64,000 nucleotides of DNA. Origin: Geomonas azotofigens. GTDB lineage: Bacteria; Desulfobacterota; Desulfuromonadia; Geobacterales; Geobacteraceae. The notes beneath the pieces were generated by a model, which made no database searches, was not told the origin of the DNA, and saw only the letters and a program-made list of their open reading frames with translations. The translations under genes were made by a program, and so were the position numbers. The stretch covers positions 434,001 to 498,000 of the forward strand of contig NZ_JAHLME010000003.1 in the NCBI RefSeq assembly GCF_018919395.1. Direction: 5' to 3'. Of the stretch, positions 17,354-26,050 are shown one piece after another. Position 1 is the stretch's first letter; each line of letters opens with the position of its first letter.

Positions 17354-17968
17354 TCAGGCGGAGACGGTGACCACCCTGCCGTCCACCTGCAGGAGCCCCT
17401 CGCAAAAAAGCCGGACCGCTTCCGGGTAGATGCGGTGCTCCTCCTTCTGGATGCGGGCGCACAGGCTCTCCTCGGTGTCACCCTCAAGGACCGGCACCGC
17501 CGCCTGCATGATGATGGGGCCGGTGTCGGTGCCGCAGTCCACGAAATGGACGGTGCAGCCGGCGACCTTGGCGCCGTATTCCAGCGCCTGGCGTTGCGCG
17601 TGCAGCCCGGGGAAGGCGGGGAGCAGCGCAGGATGTATGTTCATGACCCGCATCGGGAAGGCGTCCAGCAGCACCGAGGTGATGATGCGCATGAAGCCCG
17701 CCAGCACCACCAGTTCCACGTCGAACTCGCGCAGGGTCGCCACCAGCGCCTCGTCATAAGCCTCGCGGCCGGAGTAGGCACGGTGGTCCAGGTGCAGCGC
17801 AGGGAGCCCCGCCTTCCTGGCCCGCTCCAACCCGAAGGCGTCGGCCTTGTTGCTGATCACGCAGACCACGCGCCCGTTGATGGCGCCCGCCGCGCAGGCG
17901 TCCATGATCGACTGCAGGTTGCTGCCGCTGCCCGAGATCAGTACCCCTATTTTGAGCTCTTTTCCCAT
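17354..17968 (-). CDS. purN: Phosphoribosylglycinamide formyltransferase
   Basis: A 204-aa enzyme of purine synthesis that formylates GAR with 10-formyl-THF. It shows the family N terminus KIGVLISGSGSNLQSI, the folate/catalytic region MNIHPALLPAFPG and HFVDCGTDTGPII (the conserved Asn, His and Asp). The start is ATG 17968, 16 bases after the purM stop; extending the frame upstream would run into purM. Co-transcribed with purM. Confidence 0.95.
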   Translation of the reverse strand: MGKELKIGVLISGSGSNLQSIMDACAAGAINGRVVCVISNKADAFGLERARKAGLPALHLDHRAYSGREAYDEALVATLREFDVELVVLAGFMRIITSVLLDAFPMRVMNIHPALLPAFPGLHAQRQALEYGAKVAGCTVHFVDCGTDTGPIIMQAAVPVLEGDTEESLCARIQKEEHRIYPEAVRLFCEGLLQVDGRVVTVSA

Positions 17969-17984
17969 ACAGGCTCCGCGCGGA

Positions 17985-19031
17985 CTACACCAGCTCCACG
18001 CACTCCTTGCCGGCTTCGCACTTGACGACGTCGCCGATGACAAATGCGGTTTCGTTGAGGCCGGAGAGCCTGATCATGATGTCGTCGGCCTCGTTCTCCG
18101 GGACCACCAGGACCATGCCGATGCCGCAGTTGAAGGTGCGGAACATCTCGTTCTCCTCGATGTTGCCGCCTTTCTCGATGATCTTGAAGATCTCGGGGAC
18201 CTCCCAGCTGTCCTTCCTGATCACGGCCTTGCAGCCGTTGGGGAGCACGCGGGGGACGTTCTCCAGCAGGCCGCCGCCGGTGATGTGGGCCAGGCCGCTG
18301 ATGTTAAAGTCCCGAAGCAGGTTCAGCACGGAACGGACGTAGATGCGGGTCGGGGTGAGCAGCTCCTCGGCGACGGTCTTGCCAAGGCCCGGGATCTCGT
18401 CGTTGATGTTGAGCCCCATGTGCTCCAGGATCACCTTCCTGGCCAGCGAGTAGCCGTTGGAGTGCAGGCCCGAGGAGGAGAGGCCGATCAGCTTGTTGCC
18501 GACGGTGATGGAGGAGCCGTCGATGATCTTCTCGCGCTCGACCACGCCGACCGCGAAGCCGGCCATGTCGTACTCGTCGCCGGTGTAGAAGCCGGGCATC
18601 TCGGCGGTCTCGCCGCCGATCAGGGCGCAGCCGGCCTGGACGCAACCCTCGGAAACGCCCTTGATGATCGAGGCGCCCTTTTCGGGGTCGAGCTTGGCGG
18701 TGGCCAGGTAATCGAGGAAGAAGAGGGGTTCGGCGCCCTGCACGATGATGTCGTTGACGCACATCGCCACCAGGTCGATGCCGATGGTGTCATGACGATC
18801 CGCCAGGAAGGCGAGTTTCAGCTTGGTGCCGACACCGTCAGTGCCGGAAACAAGTACGGGATGTTTGTACTTGCCGGTGTTCAGCGAGAAGAGACCGCCA
18901 AAACCGCCGATGTCGGCGAGGACTTCCGGGCGGGAAGTGGCCTTCACCAACGGCTTGATCATCTTGACGAAAGTATTGCCGGCGTCTATGTCTACCCCGG
19001 CGTCTTTATATGTGATTTTCTTCTCTTTCAA
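17985..19031 (-). CDS. purM: Phosphoribosylformylglycinamidine cyclo-ligase (AIR synthetase)
   Basis: A 348-aa ATP-dependent enzyme that closes the imidazole ring in purine synthesis. Markers are [47 protein letters not shown] and HITGGG. The start is a TTG at 19031, supported by GGAGG 7 bases upstream (19039-19043 on this strand) and by normal family length. Any longer form would need an upstream start inside the promoter. Divergent from rimI. Confidence 0.95.
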   Translation of the reverse strand: MKEKKITYKDAGVDIDAGNTFVKMIKPLVKATSRPEVLADIGGFGGLFSLNTGKYKHPVLVSGTDGVGTKLKLAFLADRHDTIGIDLVAMCVNDIIVQGAEPLFFLDYLATAKLDPEKGASIIKGVSEGCVQAGCALIGGETAEMPGFYTGDEYDMAGFAVGVVEREKIIDGSSITVGNKLIGLSSSGLHSNGYSLARKVILEHMGLNINDEIPGLGKTVAEELLTPTRIYVRSVLNLLRDFNISGLAHITGGGLLENVPRVLPNGCKAVIRKDSWEVPEIFKIIEKGGNIEENEMFRTFNCGIGMVLVVPENEADDIMIRLSGLNETAFVIGDVVKCEAGKECVELV

Positions 19032-19059
19032 GGCGAAACCTCCGATAAAGTAAAGACGA

Positions 19060-19088
19060 AATCTATCCCATTCCCCTGTAAAAGTCAA
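19060..19088 (-). promoter_or_regulatory. Sigma70 promoter for purM-purN
   Basis: Read leftward, TTGACT (19088-19083), 17 bases, TAGATT (19065-19060). It gives a leader of roughly 20 bases before the TTG start. No PurR-type palindrome was seen by eye. Confidence 0.55.
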
Positions 19089-19101
19089 AGTGAAAAAAAT
19101 G

Positions 19102-19130
19102 TTTACTTCGCCATGTCCTTTGCTTAATAT
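19102..19130 (+). promoter_or_regulatory. Candidate sigma70 promoter for rimI-pyrK-pyrD-kamA
   Basis: TTTACT (19102-19107), 17 bases, TAATAT (19125-19130). Transcription would begin about where the GTG start of rimI lies (19139), so either the mRNA is leaderless or translation begins at ATG 19175. Confidence 0.45.
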
Positions 19131-19138
19131 GCCTTGCT

Positions 19139-19621
19139 GTGCCAGCCCCCGGGAAGAAAATAACACTGCGTTCCATGTCTATTGAGGACTTAGACACGGT
19201 CCTCAAAATCGAGTCAGCCTCCTTCCCCCGCCCCTGGACCAGGCGTCATTTCCTGGACGAGATGGAACATCCCGGCAGCTTCCCGACGGTCGCCGCGACC
19301 GGCGACGGGGAGGTCGCGGGATACCTCTGTCTGAAACAGGTGCTGGACGAGGCGGAGATCCTCGACGTCGCCGTCGACCCGACTTTTCGTGGGAGCGGCA
19401 TCGGTCGCGCGCTGGTCGACTGGGCCATCGCCTTCTGCCGCGTGCGGAAGTTGCGGCTGCTCTGCCTCGAAGTGCGGGTGGGGAACCACGAGGCGATCTC
19501 CCTGTACCGGCACCTGGGGTTCGCCGAGGTGGGGCGGCGCAAGAACTACTACGAAAATGGCGACGACGCCATTCTGATGGACCTATCCATAGCTCAAGTA
19601 GAGGAATGCGATGCAGTTTAA
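19139..19621 (+). CDS. rimI: Ribosomal protein S18 alanine N-acetyltransferase
   Basis: A 160-aa GNAT enzyme. The acetyl-CoA site is [19 protein letters not shown], followed by [24 protein letters not shown] and the C-terminal [20 protein letters not shown] typical of RimI. The first strand [12 protein letters not shown] is part of the fold, which favours GTG 19139, although it has no ribosome site; ATG 19175 is the alternative. It overlaps pyrK by 11 bases. The pairing with pyrimidine genes appears to be positional only. Confidence 0.88.
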   Translation: MPAPGKKITLRSMSIEDLDTVLKIESASFPRPWTRRHFLDEMEHPGSFPTVAATGDGEVAGYLCLKQVLDEAEILDVAVDPTFRGSGIGRALVDWAIAFCRVRKLRLLCLEVRVGNHEAISLYRHLGFAEVGRRKNYYENGDDAILMDLSIAQVEECDAV

Positions 19622-20420
19622 ATCAATGGTTATCTCCAACGTCGAGGTGTCGCCCAAGTACTTCAGGATGAGGATGACGGCCCCCCAGGAACTCGCCTGC
19701 GCGGTGCCCGGGCAGTTCGTCATGCTGAAGGTGAACGACGCCATCGATCCGCTGCTGCGGCGTCCCTTCGGTCTCTTCGACGTCGGCAGCTTCGTTCCCG
19801 AGTACGCCGGCTGCGGCGCCCAGGTGTACTGCGAGATCCTGTACAAGGTGGTGGGGAAGGGGACCAAGCTTCTCTCCGCGCTGCACCACGGCGACCTGGT
19901 CGATCTCCTGGTCCCCCTGGGCAAGGGGTTCCAGATGGGTCCCGCCGGCGAGGAGAAGGTGCTGGTCGGCGGCGGCGTCGGCCTCGCCCCGCTCTACTAT
20001 CTCGCCAAGGAGCTCAAGGAGCGCGGCGAGAAAGTCCGTCTGTTCGCCGGTGGCCGCAACCGCGACGACATCCTCTGCATCACCGAGTTCGAGAGGCTCG
20101 GCGTCGAGACCTACGTGGCGACCGACGACGGCACCCTGGGGGAACAGGGCTTCGTGACCCAGGTGCTGGAGCGCCATCTCGGTTCCGGCATGCGCATCTT
20201 CGCCTGCGGCCCGACCCCCATGTTGAACGCGGTGGCCAAGATGTCCCAGAACCTCGGGGTGCCCTGCCAGGTCTCCATGGAGGCGTACATGGCCTGCGGC
20301 GTGGGCGCCTGCCTTGGCTGCGTCATGAAGGGCGCCAACCACAGCGACGAGACCCCCGACTACCGCTGCGTCTGCAAGGACGGTCCCGTCTTCGACAGCT
20401 TTGAACTGCAATGGAGTTAG
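19611..20420 (+). CDS. pyrK: Dihydroorotate dehydrogenase electron transfer subunit
   Basis: A 269-aa flavoprotein that passes electrons from PyrD to NAD. It has a ferredoxin-reductase-like fold with FAD-binding RRPFGLFDV, the NAD-binding [16 protein letters not shown], and C-terminal cysteines for a 2Fe-2S cluster ([14 protein letters not shown] and [11 protein letters not shown]). It overlaps rimI upstream and abuts pyrD downstream, forming the class 1B PyrDK enzyme. Confidence 0.95.
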   Translation: MQFKSMVISNVEVSPKYFRMRMTAPQELACAVPGQFVMLKVNDAIDPLLRRPFGLFDVGSFVPEYAGCGAQVYCEILYKVVGKGTKLLSALHHGDLVDLLVPLGKGFQMGPAGEEKVLVGGGVGLAPLYYLAKELKERGEKVRLFAGGRNRDDILCITEFERLGVETYVATDDGTLGEQGFVTQVLERHLGSGMRIFACGPTPMLNAVAKMSQNLGVPCQVSMEAYMACGVGACLGCVMKGANHSDETPDYRCVCKDGPVFDSFELQWS

Positions 20421-20422
20421 CA

Positions 20423-21340
20423 ATGCAACGACCTGACATGTCCGTGGTCCTCGCCGGGATCCCGATGCGCAACCCCGTGATGACGGCCTCCGGCACCTTC
20501 GGCTACGGCGCCGAGTTCGCCGATTACCTCGACCTGGAAAGCATCGGCGCCATGGTGACCAAGGGGCTCTCTTTAAAGCCCAAGGCCGGCAACCCCACCC
20601 CGCGCATCGTGGAGACGCCGGGAGGGATGTTGAACGCGATCGGCCTGCAGAACGTGGGGATCGACGCCTTCATCGAGCAGAAGCTCCCCTACCTGAAGAA
20701 CGTCAACACCCCGGTGATCGCCAACCTCTACGGCAATACCCTTGAGGAGTACGGCGAGGTGGCGAGCCGCCTGGACGGCCTGGCCGGCGTGGCCGGCATC
20801 GAGGTCAACATCTCCTGCCCCAACGTGAAGCAGGGGGGTATCGTCTTCGGCACCGACCCGGCGGCCGCGCGGGAGGTGGTCTCCCTGGTGAAGCGCAACA
20901 CCTCCAAGCCGCTCATCGTGAAGCTTTCCCCGAACGTGACCGACGTGGTGCTCATGGCGAAAGCCAGCGCCGACGCCGGTGCCGACGCGCTCTCGCTCAT
21001 CAACACCCTGACCGGCATGGCCATCGACCTCGAGCGGCACCGCCCGGTGCTCGCCAACGTCACCGGCGGCCTCTCCGGTCCCGCCATCAAGCCGGTCGCC
21101 CTCAGGATGGTCTGGCAGGTGGCCCGCGCGGTCAAGCTGCCGCTCATCGGCATCGGCGGCATCATGAACGGCCGCGACGCCCTCGAGTTCATGCTGGCCG
21201 GTGCCACCGCAGTCCAGGTCGGGACCGCGAGCTTCCTCGACCCTTCCGCGGCTCAGCGGATCGCGCAGGAGATGGAACAGTACCTGGTTGAGCACAACAT
21301 CGAAAGCGCCCGCTCCCTGATCGGTGCCCTCGAGGTCTGA
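20423..21340 (+). CDS. pyrD: Dihydroorotate dehydrogenase, NAD-linked catalytic subunit
   Basis: A 305-aa class 1B enzyme (PyrDB) of pyrimidine synthesis that oxidises dihydroorotate with FMN. It shows [43 protein letters not shown] with the catalytic Cys of this class, and [23 protein letters not shown] 20423 is preferred because GGAG lies 6 bases ahead; ATG 20411 is also in frame. It shares one base with the next gene. Confidence 0.95.
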   Translation: MQRPDMSVVLAGIPMRNPVMTASGTFGYGAEFADYLDLESIGAMVTKGLSLKPKAGNPTPRIVETPGGMLNAIGLQNVGIDAFIEQKLPYLKNVNTPVIANLYGNTLEEYGEVASRLDGLAGVAGIEVNISCPNVKQGGIVFGTDPAAAREVVSLVKRNTSKPLIVKLSPNVTDVVLMAKASADAGADALSLINTLTGMAIDLERHRPVLANVTGGLSGPAIKPVALRMVWQVARAVKLPLIGIGGIMNGRDALEFMLAGATAVQVGTASFLDPSAAQRIAQEMEQYLVEHNIESARSLIGALEV

Positions 21341-22371
21341 TGGAAGCCTGGGAACAGAGCCTTAAAAACTGCATCACCAGCCCGGAGGAGCTTGCCGGGC
21401 TTTTTCATGCGCCGGGACGCGACCTCGACGCGGTGGTGGGGCGCTACCCCATGCGCATCACGCCGTACTACCTCGGCCTGATCCGGGAGGCGGGGGACCC
21501 GATCTGGCGCCAGTGCGTGCCCGACCCGGCGGAGTTGCACGACCTCACCCAGTCCCCGGATCCGCTCGACGAGGAGCGCCTTTCCCCGGTCCCCGGCCTG
21601 ATCCACCGTTACCCGGACCGGGTGGTGTTCCTGGTCTCCACCGCCTGCGCCGTTTACTGCCGCTTCTGCATGAGGAAGAGGGGGGTGGGGTGCCAGGGGA
21701 TGAGCGCGGCACCACTGGACGAGGCCGTGGCCTACATCGCGGGGACGCCGCAGATCCGCGATGTCATCCTCTCCGGCGGCGATCCGCTCTTGCTCCCCGA
21801 CGATCGCCTGGACCAGATCCTCACCGCCCTGCGCCGCATCCCCCACGTCGAGATCATCAGGATCGGCACCCGGGTGCCGGTGACCCTCCCGGAGCGGATC
21901 ACGACGCGGCTCGCCCGCATGCTGAAGCGTCACCAGCCGCTCTACGTCAACACCCACTTCAACCACCCCCGCGAGATCACGGCGCACTCCGCCCGGGCCT
22001 GCGCTCGGCTTGCCGACGCCGGGATTCAGCTGGGCAACCAGAGCGTGCTTTTGAAAGGGGTGAACGACGACCCGATGGTGATGCGCGAACTGATGCGGCG
22101 CCTGCTGGTCATCAGGGTGCGTCCCTACTACATCCACCAGATGGACCTGGTCCAGGGAACCGCGCATTTTCGGACCCGGGTGGCCGACGGCATCGCGGTC
22201 ATGGCGGCGCTACGCGGCCACACCTCCGGCCTCGCCGTCCCGCACTACGTCATCGACCTCCCCGGCGGGAAGGGGAAGGTGGAGGTCGCCTCGGCCCGGT
22301 TCAGCGCGGACGCCAGCCGCCTTTTCGTGCGCACCTACCTGGGTGAGGAGGTCGAGTACCAGGAAACCTGA
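21340..22371 (+). CDS. KamA-family radical SAM aminomutase, short form (EpmB-like)
   Basis: A 343-aa radical SAM enzyme. Cys103, 107 and 110 form the 4Fe-4S CxxxCxxC site, and SGGDPLLLPD is the SAM-binding GGE-like strand. Lys311 in PGGKGKV is the expected PLP lysine. Lysine 2,3-aminomutase is usually longer (about 415 aa). This length matches EpmB, which makes beta-lysine for elongation factor P, but no efp, epmA or ablB lies nearby. ATGA-type coupling to pyrD (TGATG) puts it in the same operon. Confidence 0.85.
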   Translation: MEAWEQSLKNCITSPEELAGLFHAPGRDLDAVVGRYPMRITPYYLGLIREAGDPIWRQCVPDPAELHDLTQSPDPLDEERLSPVPGLIHRYPDRVVFLVSTACAVYCRFCMRKRGVGCQGMSAAPLDEAVAYIAGTPQIRDVILSGGDPLLLPDDRLDQILTALRRIPHVEIIRIGTRVPVTLPERITTRLARMLKRHQPLYVNTHFNHPREITAHSARACARLADAGIQLGNQSVLLKGVNDDPMVMRELMRRLLVIRVRPYYIHQMDLVQGTAHFRTRVADGIAVMAALRGHTSGLAVPHYVIDLPGGKGKVEVASARFSADASRLFVRTYLGEEVEYQET

Positions 22372-22400
22372 CCTTCGGTCGCCTCTTTTGCCTTCCACCT

Positions 22401-22431
22401 GCCGGACGCATTTCTTGTGTCCGGCTTTTTT
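22401..22431 (+). terminator. Rho-independent terminator after kamA
   Basis: GCCGGAC (22401-22407) pairs with GTCCGGC (22419-22425), followed by six T. Confidence 0.85.
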
Positions 22432-22526
22432 GCGTCCGCGAGCATTTCCGTTCATAAAGTGTGACAATATCGACGGTAACTTAGGGAGTTTCTCCTCCAT
22501 CGGGCGATTTTTTTGGGAAAGGAATC

Positions 22527-22556
22527 TTGCCTTGTCGGCGCCTCGCATGCTATAAG
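22527..22556 (+). promoter_or_regulatory. Candidate sigma70 promoter for the LysR gene
   Basis: TTGCCT (22527-22532), 18 bases, TATAAG (22551-22556), 42 bases before the ATG. Confidence 0.4.
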
Positions 22557-22597
22557 CGTATACTCAAATAAAGATTATTATATATAGGCCGAATTGA

Positions 22598-23506
22598 ATG
22601 CAAACTGAGTATCTTAAAACGCTGGTGGTGTTAGGGCAGGTTGGCAGTTTCTCCAAGGCCGCGACGGATCTTTCCATCACGCAGTCGGCGGTGTCGCAGC
22701 GCATCAAGTACCTGGAGGACCATTACGGTTGCCAGTTGGTGGACCGCTCCGGGAAGCTGCTGCTGTTGACGGAGGCCGGCAAGGTGGTGGTGCAACGAGC
22801 CGAGCAGATACTCCTTTTGGAGGCGCAGCTGGCCAACGACCTCAAGCTGCGCGGCGAAAAAAGCCGTCTCTCCATCTGCTGCACGCCGACCTTCGGGGTG
22901 GGGTTCCTGCCGCAGGTCATGGAAAAGTTCATGTCGCGCAAAGACGACAACGTCGATCTTCGCTTCATGTTCCACTCGCTGGACCGCGCCGTGAAGGAGC
23001 TGCAGGAAAACGAATTCGACCTGGCGGTGATCGAACACTGCGAAACGATGGATGTCACAGGGTTCGATATCGTGGAGCTCCCCAGCGACCAGCTGGTCTT
23101 CGTGAGCGCGCCGGCCCTGGGGCTTGCCGCTGGCGAGGTGGAGCTTGACCGGCTGTTGCGGCACTGCCTGATCGCCCGCAAACCCGATTGCACTTCGCGC
23201 CGGTTGCTGGACGTGAACCTCGCGCGGTACGGCCGCAAGGTCGAGGATTTCAAGGCCGTGATCGTGGTCGATGACCTCCGCCTGGCGCTGGAAACGGTGC
23301 TTGCCGGGGGCGGGGTCTCCTTCGTTTCCCGCAGTATAGCGGCACGCGAACTTGAAGCCGGACAGGTGCTGGAGCATGTCGTACCGGGATTCGAGCAGAC
23401 CCGTCGACGCAGCGTCGTGGTGAAGAGCGAGCGCAGGCAGGATCCGGCGGTGGTGGAGTTTCTCGATTGCATCGAGTCCGGCTTTTCCGTTGGCGGGATC
23501 TGCTGA
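22598..23506 (+). CDS. LysR family transcription regulator
   Basis: A 302-aa regulator. The winged helix-turn-helix at about 1-60 is clear (GSFSKAATDLSITQSAVSQRIKYLE), and a co-inducer binding domain follows from about 88. It is unusual in having no divergent target gene: upstream is the kamA terminator and downstream a long gene-free stretch. No strong ribosome site precedes the ATG. Ligand and target cannot be inferred. Confidence 0.88.
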   Translation: MQTEYLKTLVVLGQVGSFSKAATDLSITQSAVSQRIKYLEDHYGCQLVDRSGKLLLLTEAGKVVVQRAEQILLLEAQLANDLKLRGEKSRLSICCTPTFGVGFLPQVMEKFMSRKDDNVDLRFMFHSLDRAVKELQENEFDLAVIEHCETMDVTGFDIVELPSDQLVFVSAPALGLAAGEVELDRLLRHCLIARKPDCTSRRLLDVNLARYGRKVEDFKAVIVVDDLRLALETVLAGGGVSFVSRSIAARELEAGQVLEHVVPGFEQTRRRSVVVKSERRQDPAVVEFLDCIESGFSVGGIC

Positions 23507-24085
23507 GTAGTCGCCGCTCACCGGCATCAGATAAAAAAATGGCCCCGGAGGCTGCCGACATCCGGGGCTTAAATTGCAGTGCTGCAGGGAAATGGTCGGC
23601 CGTTGCCATCCGGCCGCTTATCGTCGTTTCTTTTTGTTCAAGGCATAACTGCCGTTAACGTTCCCGCCCACTTCCTTCCTTTTCGCTTTTCCACTGTCAC
23701 CAGCACACTCCGCATCTGCATCCACCGACAGACCAATCGGTGTGCCGTTTATTATTTGTTGTGGCTAACAAAGTGAAGGCTTTATACCAGTTATGTAAGA
23801 CTATGTCAATGATTACATTTCAATGTCTATGGCGATAAAATGCAGCATTCAGATGTCACCGTGTTGTCTAGATATGGTATCAAAGGCGATTATGACAGTA
23901 GCAAGGGTGAAAAGTAGTAGTGTGTCTTCTATAATAATTACATTATGTTTTGTTAAGTTGTGTGGTCGCGTGGTAGCTCGAGGTGGGGAGCCGCACGAAA
24001 AGGGGCTGCAGGCTCCGAGCCCTTCTGTCTTTTTGGGGTATACTTTGGGCTGTTTTGGGTGAGCTGTTCAGCCAAAGGAGGCGAC
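23507..24085. other. Long gene-free region with AT-rich core
   Basis: Nearly 580 bases. It holds a hairpin (23542-23568) and the inverted repeat CACCGA-N8-TCGGTG at 23723-23742. From about 23740 to 23960 the sequence is far more AT-rich than the surrounding DNA. A 79-codon frame at 23823 lacks a ribosome site and looks accidental. A TATACT at 24039 could be a -10 for the zinc ribbon gene. I find no other gene. Confidence 0.5.
23542..23575. terminator. Hairpin, terminator-like in both directions
   Basis: GCCCCGGA (23542-23549) pairs with TCCGGGGC (23561-23568). The rightward side has only TTAAATT after it, while the leftward side has a run of seven T. It lies 35 bases after the LysR stop. Confidence 0.6.
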
Positions 24086-24244
24086 ATGAGAAGAGTAAGC
24101 GTGGAAGAGGACATTCTGAAGGACAAGCCGGTCGTGGTAAAAGAGGCGACGGAGGTCTGCGCGCTTTGCGGCTCACAACTCCAAAGGGACAAGGAGAGCG
24201 GCGAGCTCTTTTGTCCGCTGTGCGATGTCGAGGACGTTCCCTGA
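24086..24244 (+). CDS. Small zinc-ribbon protein, unknown
   Basis: A 52-aa protein with two CxxC pairs (Cys25/28 and Cys43/46) spaced as a zinc ribbon, after a charged N terminus. AAAGGAGG is 5 bases before the ATG. It ends 66 bases before a DksA/TraR-type zinc-finger gene, so the two are probably co-expressed. I do not know its role; regulators and protein-binding factors of this size exist. Confidence 0.7.
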   Translation: MRRVSVEEDILKDKPVVVKEATEVCALCGSQLQRDKESGELFCPLCDVEDVP

Positions 24245-24310
24245 TGCGGTGGCCCCCCACGGGGGCAAGGCGCCGGTGGCCTGGGCGGGCGCCGGTTTTA
24301 GGAGGACGAG

Positions 24311-24703
24311 ATGCCGGAAAAACTTGAAGGGGATCAACTCGAGTTCAGGAACCTGCTGGCGGAGTACAAGCGCCGGCTTTGGACCGAACTGCGCGACGAG
24401 GTATTCTCACAGACCGGAGAGGCTCTGGCGAGCCAGTACGACATACCGCAGGATCCCGGCGAGAAGAGCATGCTTGACGTGCTTTCCGACGCCGGACTCG
24501 CCGTGGCCGATATCAGGCGGCAGCAGCTCACCGCGCTTGAGGAGGCGCAAATGCGCGTGGAGTCGGGAACCTACGGGAAGTGCGAGGGGTGCGGCCAGCC
24601 CATCGGCTTGCCGCGGCTGAAACTGATGCCCTTCACCGCGTTCTGTGTCGAATGCCAGAAGGAGCAGGAGCTGCCCGGGCGGCCGCCGGGAACCCAGATC
24701 TGA
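24311..24703 (+). CDS. DksA/TraR family zinc-finger protein
   Basis: A 130-aa protein with a coiled N-terminal half and the C4 finger CEGCGQPIG..RLKLMPFTAFCVEC near residues 94-118. DksA-type proteins bind in the RNA polymerase secondary channel and alter ppGpp-dependent transcription. The coiled-coil tip here lacks a clear DxxDxA motif, so activity like E. coli DksA is uncertain. AGGAGG precedes the ATG. Confidence 0.82.
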   Translation: MPEKLEGDQLEFRNLLAEYKRRLWTELRDEVFSQTGEALASQYDIPQDPGEKSMLDVLSDAGLAVADIRRQQLTALEEAQMRVESGTYGKCEGCGQPIGLPRLKLMPFTAFCVECQKEQELPGRPPGTQI

Positions 24704-24833
24704 AAGGAAGGGACGAGAGGCAGGGGCGAGGGAAAGGCACAGGCGGGGACTCCGCCAAGGGCCAAAACAGCTGGAAAAGGCAAGGGCAGGGGGAGCGAGA
24801 GGAAGGGGCAGGGATTAGGGAGGGGACTTGTTG

Positions 24834-24868
24834 TTACTAGCCCCCAGCCCCTAGCCCCTAGCCCCTGT
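24834..24868. repeat. Short tandem CTAGCCC repeat
   Basis: Four near-copies of an 7-8 base unit (CTAGCCCC with one CCAGCCCC) lie between two convergent genes. The 130 bases before it are very purine-rich. No gene is seen. Confidence 0.5.
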
Positions 24869-24876
24869 TTTCGTTC

Positions 24877-25965
24877 TTACAACAGCGCGTCGATGGCCGC
24901 GAAGTCGACGTCCCTTTCGGCGTTGGCCATGATCCAGTTCAGCTTCTCCTGGTCTTCATAGGTGATCTTGGCCACGTCGTCGGACAGGGCGGTGAAGACC
25001 TCGGCCGTGGTTTCTTCCACCCGGATGTAGGGGATGTGCGAGTCGTGCAGGATCTGCTGGCTCACCTCGGATACCGGCACGTGCCCCGATATCACCAGGC
25101 CCGCGATCTTATCCTTGTAGGCCGGGATGTGGTACAGCGAGGAGAGGGTCACGATCAGCTCGTCGCGCGAGCTGGTCACGATCATCAGGGTCGAATCGAG
25201 CAACCCGTCGATGACCCGCTGCGAAGAGGCCGCCCCGAGCTGGATGTTGTGGATGATCCTGCTTTTCTCGTTCAAGTTCCCCTGCAGGGGGAGGTCGAAA
25301 AGTTTGGAGATGTGACTCAAGGTCGGGTTGGCCAGGATGGGGGAGTAGTTGAAGCCGTCGATCACCTTGATCTGCGGCTCGAAGGCGCGCTTTAGGTACT
25401 TCGAGGTGACCTCTTTCTTGCTGGGCATCATCTTGTTGACGATGATCCCCCTCACGTCCGCCCCTTCGCGCTCGTACAGCGCCAGGTTTAGGTGCACGGC
25501 GTCGATCACCTTGCCGATGCCGCTCTCGCTCACGATCATGACCGGCGCGCCGATCAGCTTGGCCACCTTGGCGTTGGAGAGGCCGATGACGGCGCCTACG
25601 CCCCCATGTCCCGCCCCCTCGATGATGAGAAAGTCGTATTTCTGCTCCAGTTCCCGCACCGCCCCGAGGATGCAGTCCGCCAGGGAGAGGTCGTCCAGCT
25701 TGCCGGCGAGGTAATCCTTGGTGAAGTCACGGTACAGCGCCACCGGCGACATCAGCGCGATGTCCTCTTCCAGTCCGAAGGCCTTGGCCATGAGCAAGGC
25801 GTCCATGTCCACCATGAAATCGTCGTAGAGCAGCACTTTCGGGCCGAAGGGCTTCACGAAACCTACCCGCCGATATTTTTTCATGGCCTGGTGCATGAGC
25901 GAAATGCTGATGGTCGTCTTGCCACAGTTTTGTCCGGTCGCCGCAACGAAGATCTTTTTCGCCAT
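24877..25965 (-). CDS. BioD-like P-loop ATPase with DRTGG domain
   Basis: A 362-aa cytoplasmic protein. The N-terminal 200 residues are a dethiobiotin-synthetase-like nucleotide-binding domain with Walker A GQNCGKTT (residues 11-18) and IIEGAGHGGVGA. Residues about 215-330 match the DRTGG domain found in front of phosphotransacetylases and CBS proteins (IAGLVISGHVPVSEVSQQIL). The same arrangement forms the N-terminal part of long-form phosphate acetyltransferases; here the catalytic domain is absent. A regulatory nucleotide-binding role is likely, but the ligand is unknown. Confidence 0.8.
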   Translation of the reverse strand: MAKKIFVAATGQNCGKTTISISLMHQAMKKYRRVGFVKPFGPKVLLYDDFMVDMDALLMAKAFGLEEDIALMSPVALYRDFTKDYLAGKLDDLSLADCILGAVRELEQKYDFLIIEGAGHGGVGAVIGLSNAKVAKLIGAPVMIVSESGIGKVIDAVHLNLALYEREGADVRGIIVNKMMPSKKEVTSKYLKRAFEPQIKVIDGFNYSPILANPTLSHISKLFDLPLQGNLNEKSRIIHNIQLGAASSQRVIDGLLDSTLMIVTSSRDELIVTLSSLYHIPAYKDKIAGLVISGHVPVSEVSQQILHDSHIPYIRVEETTAEVFTALSDDVAKITYEDQEKLNWIMANAERDVDFAAIDALL

Positions 25966-26050
25966 GTCCGCCCCTTTGTTTGGAATGGCGTATGTTTACA
26001 CCATCACGGCGGGCGGCGTCAAGAAAAGTAATACGTGGGGGGATTGCGGG

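Noticed and set aside
17239-17487. An N-terminal extension of the ChaN-like gene
   Set aside because: The added residues have no family match, cross the purN terminator, and would bury the signal peptide.
23823-24062. A 79-codon frame in the AT-rich region
   Set aside because: No ribosome site, codon use unlike nearby genes, and its end overlaps the promoter area of the zinc ribbon gene.
24834-24868. CRISPR-like repeats
   Set aside because: The CTAGCCC units are 7-8 bases in direct contact with no spacers, so this is a simple tandem repeat.
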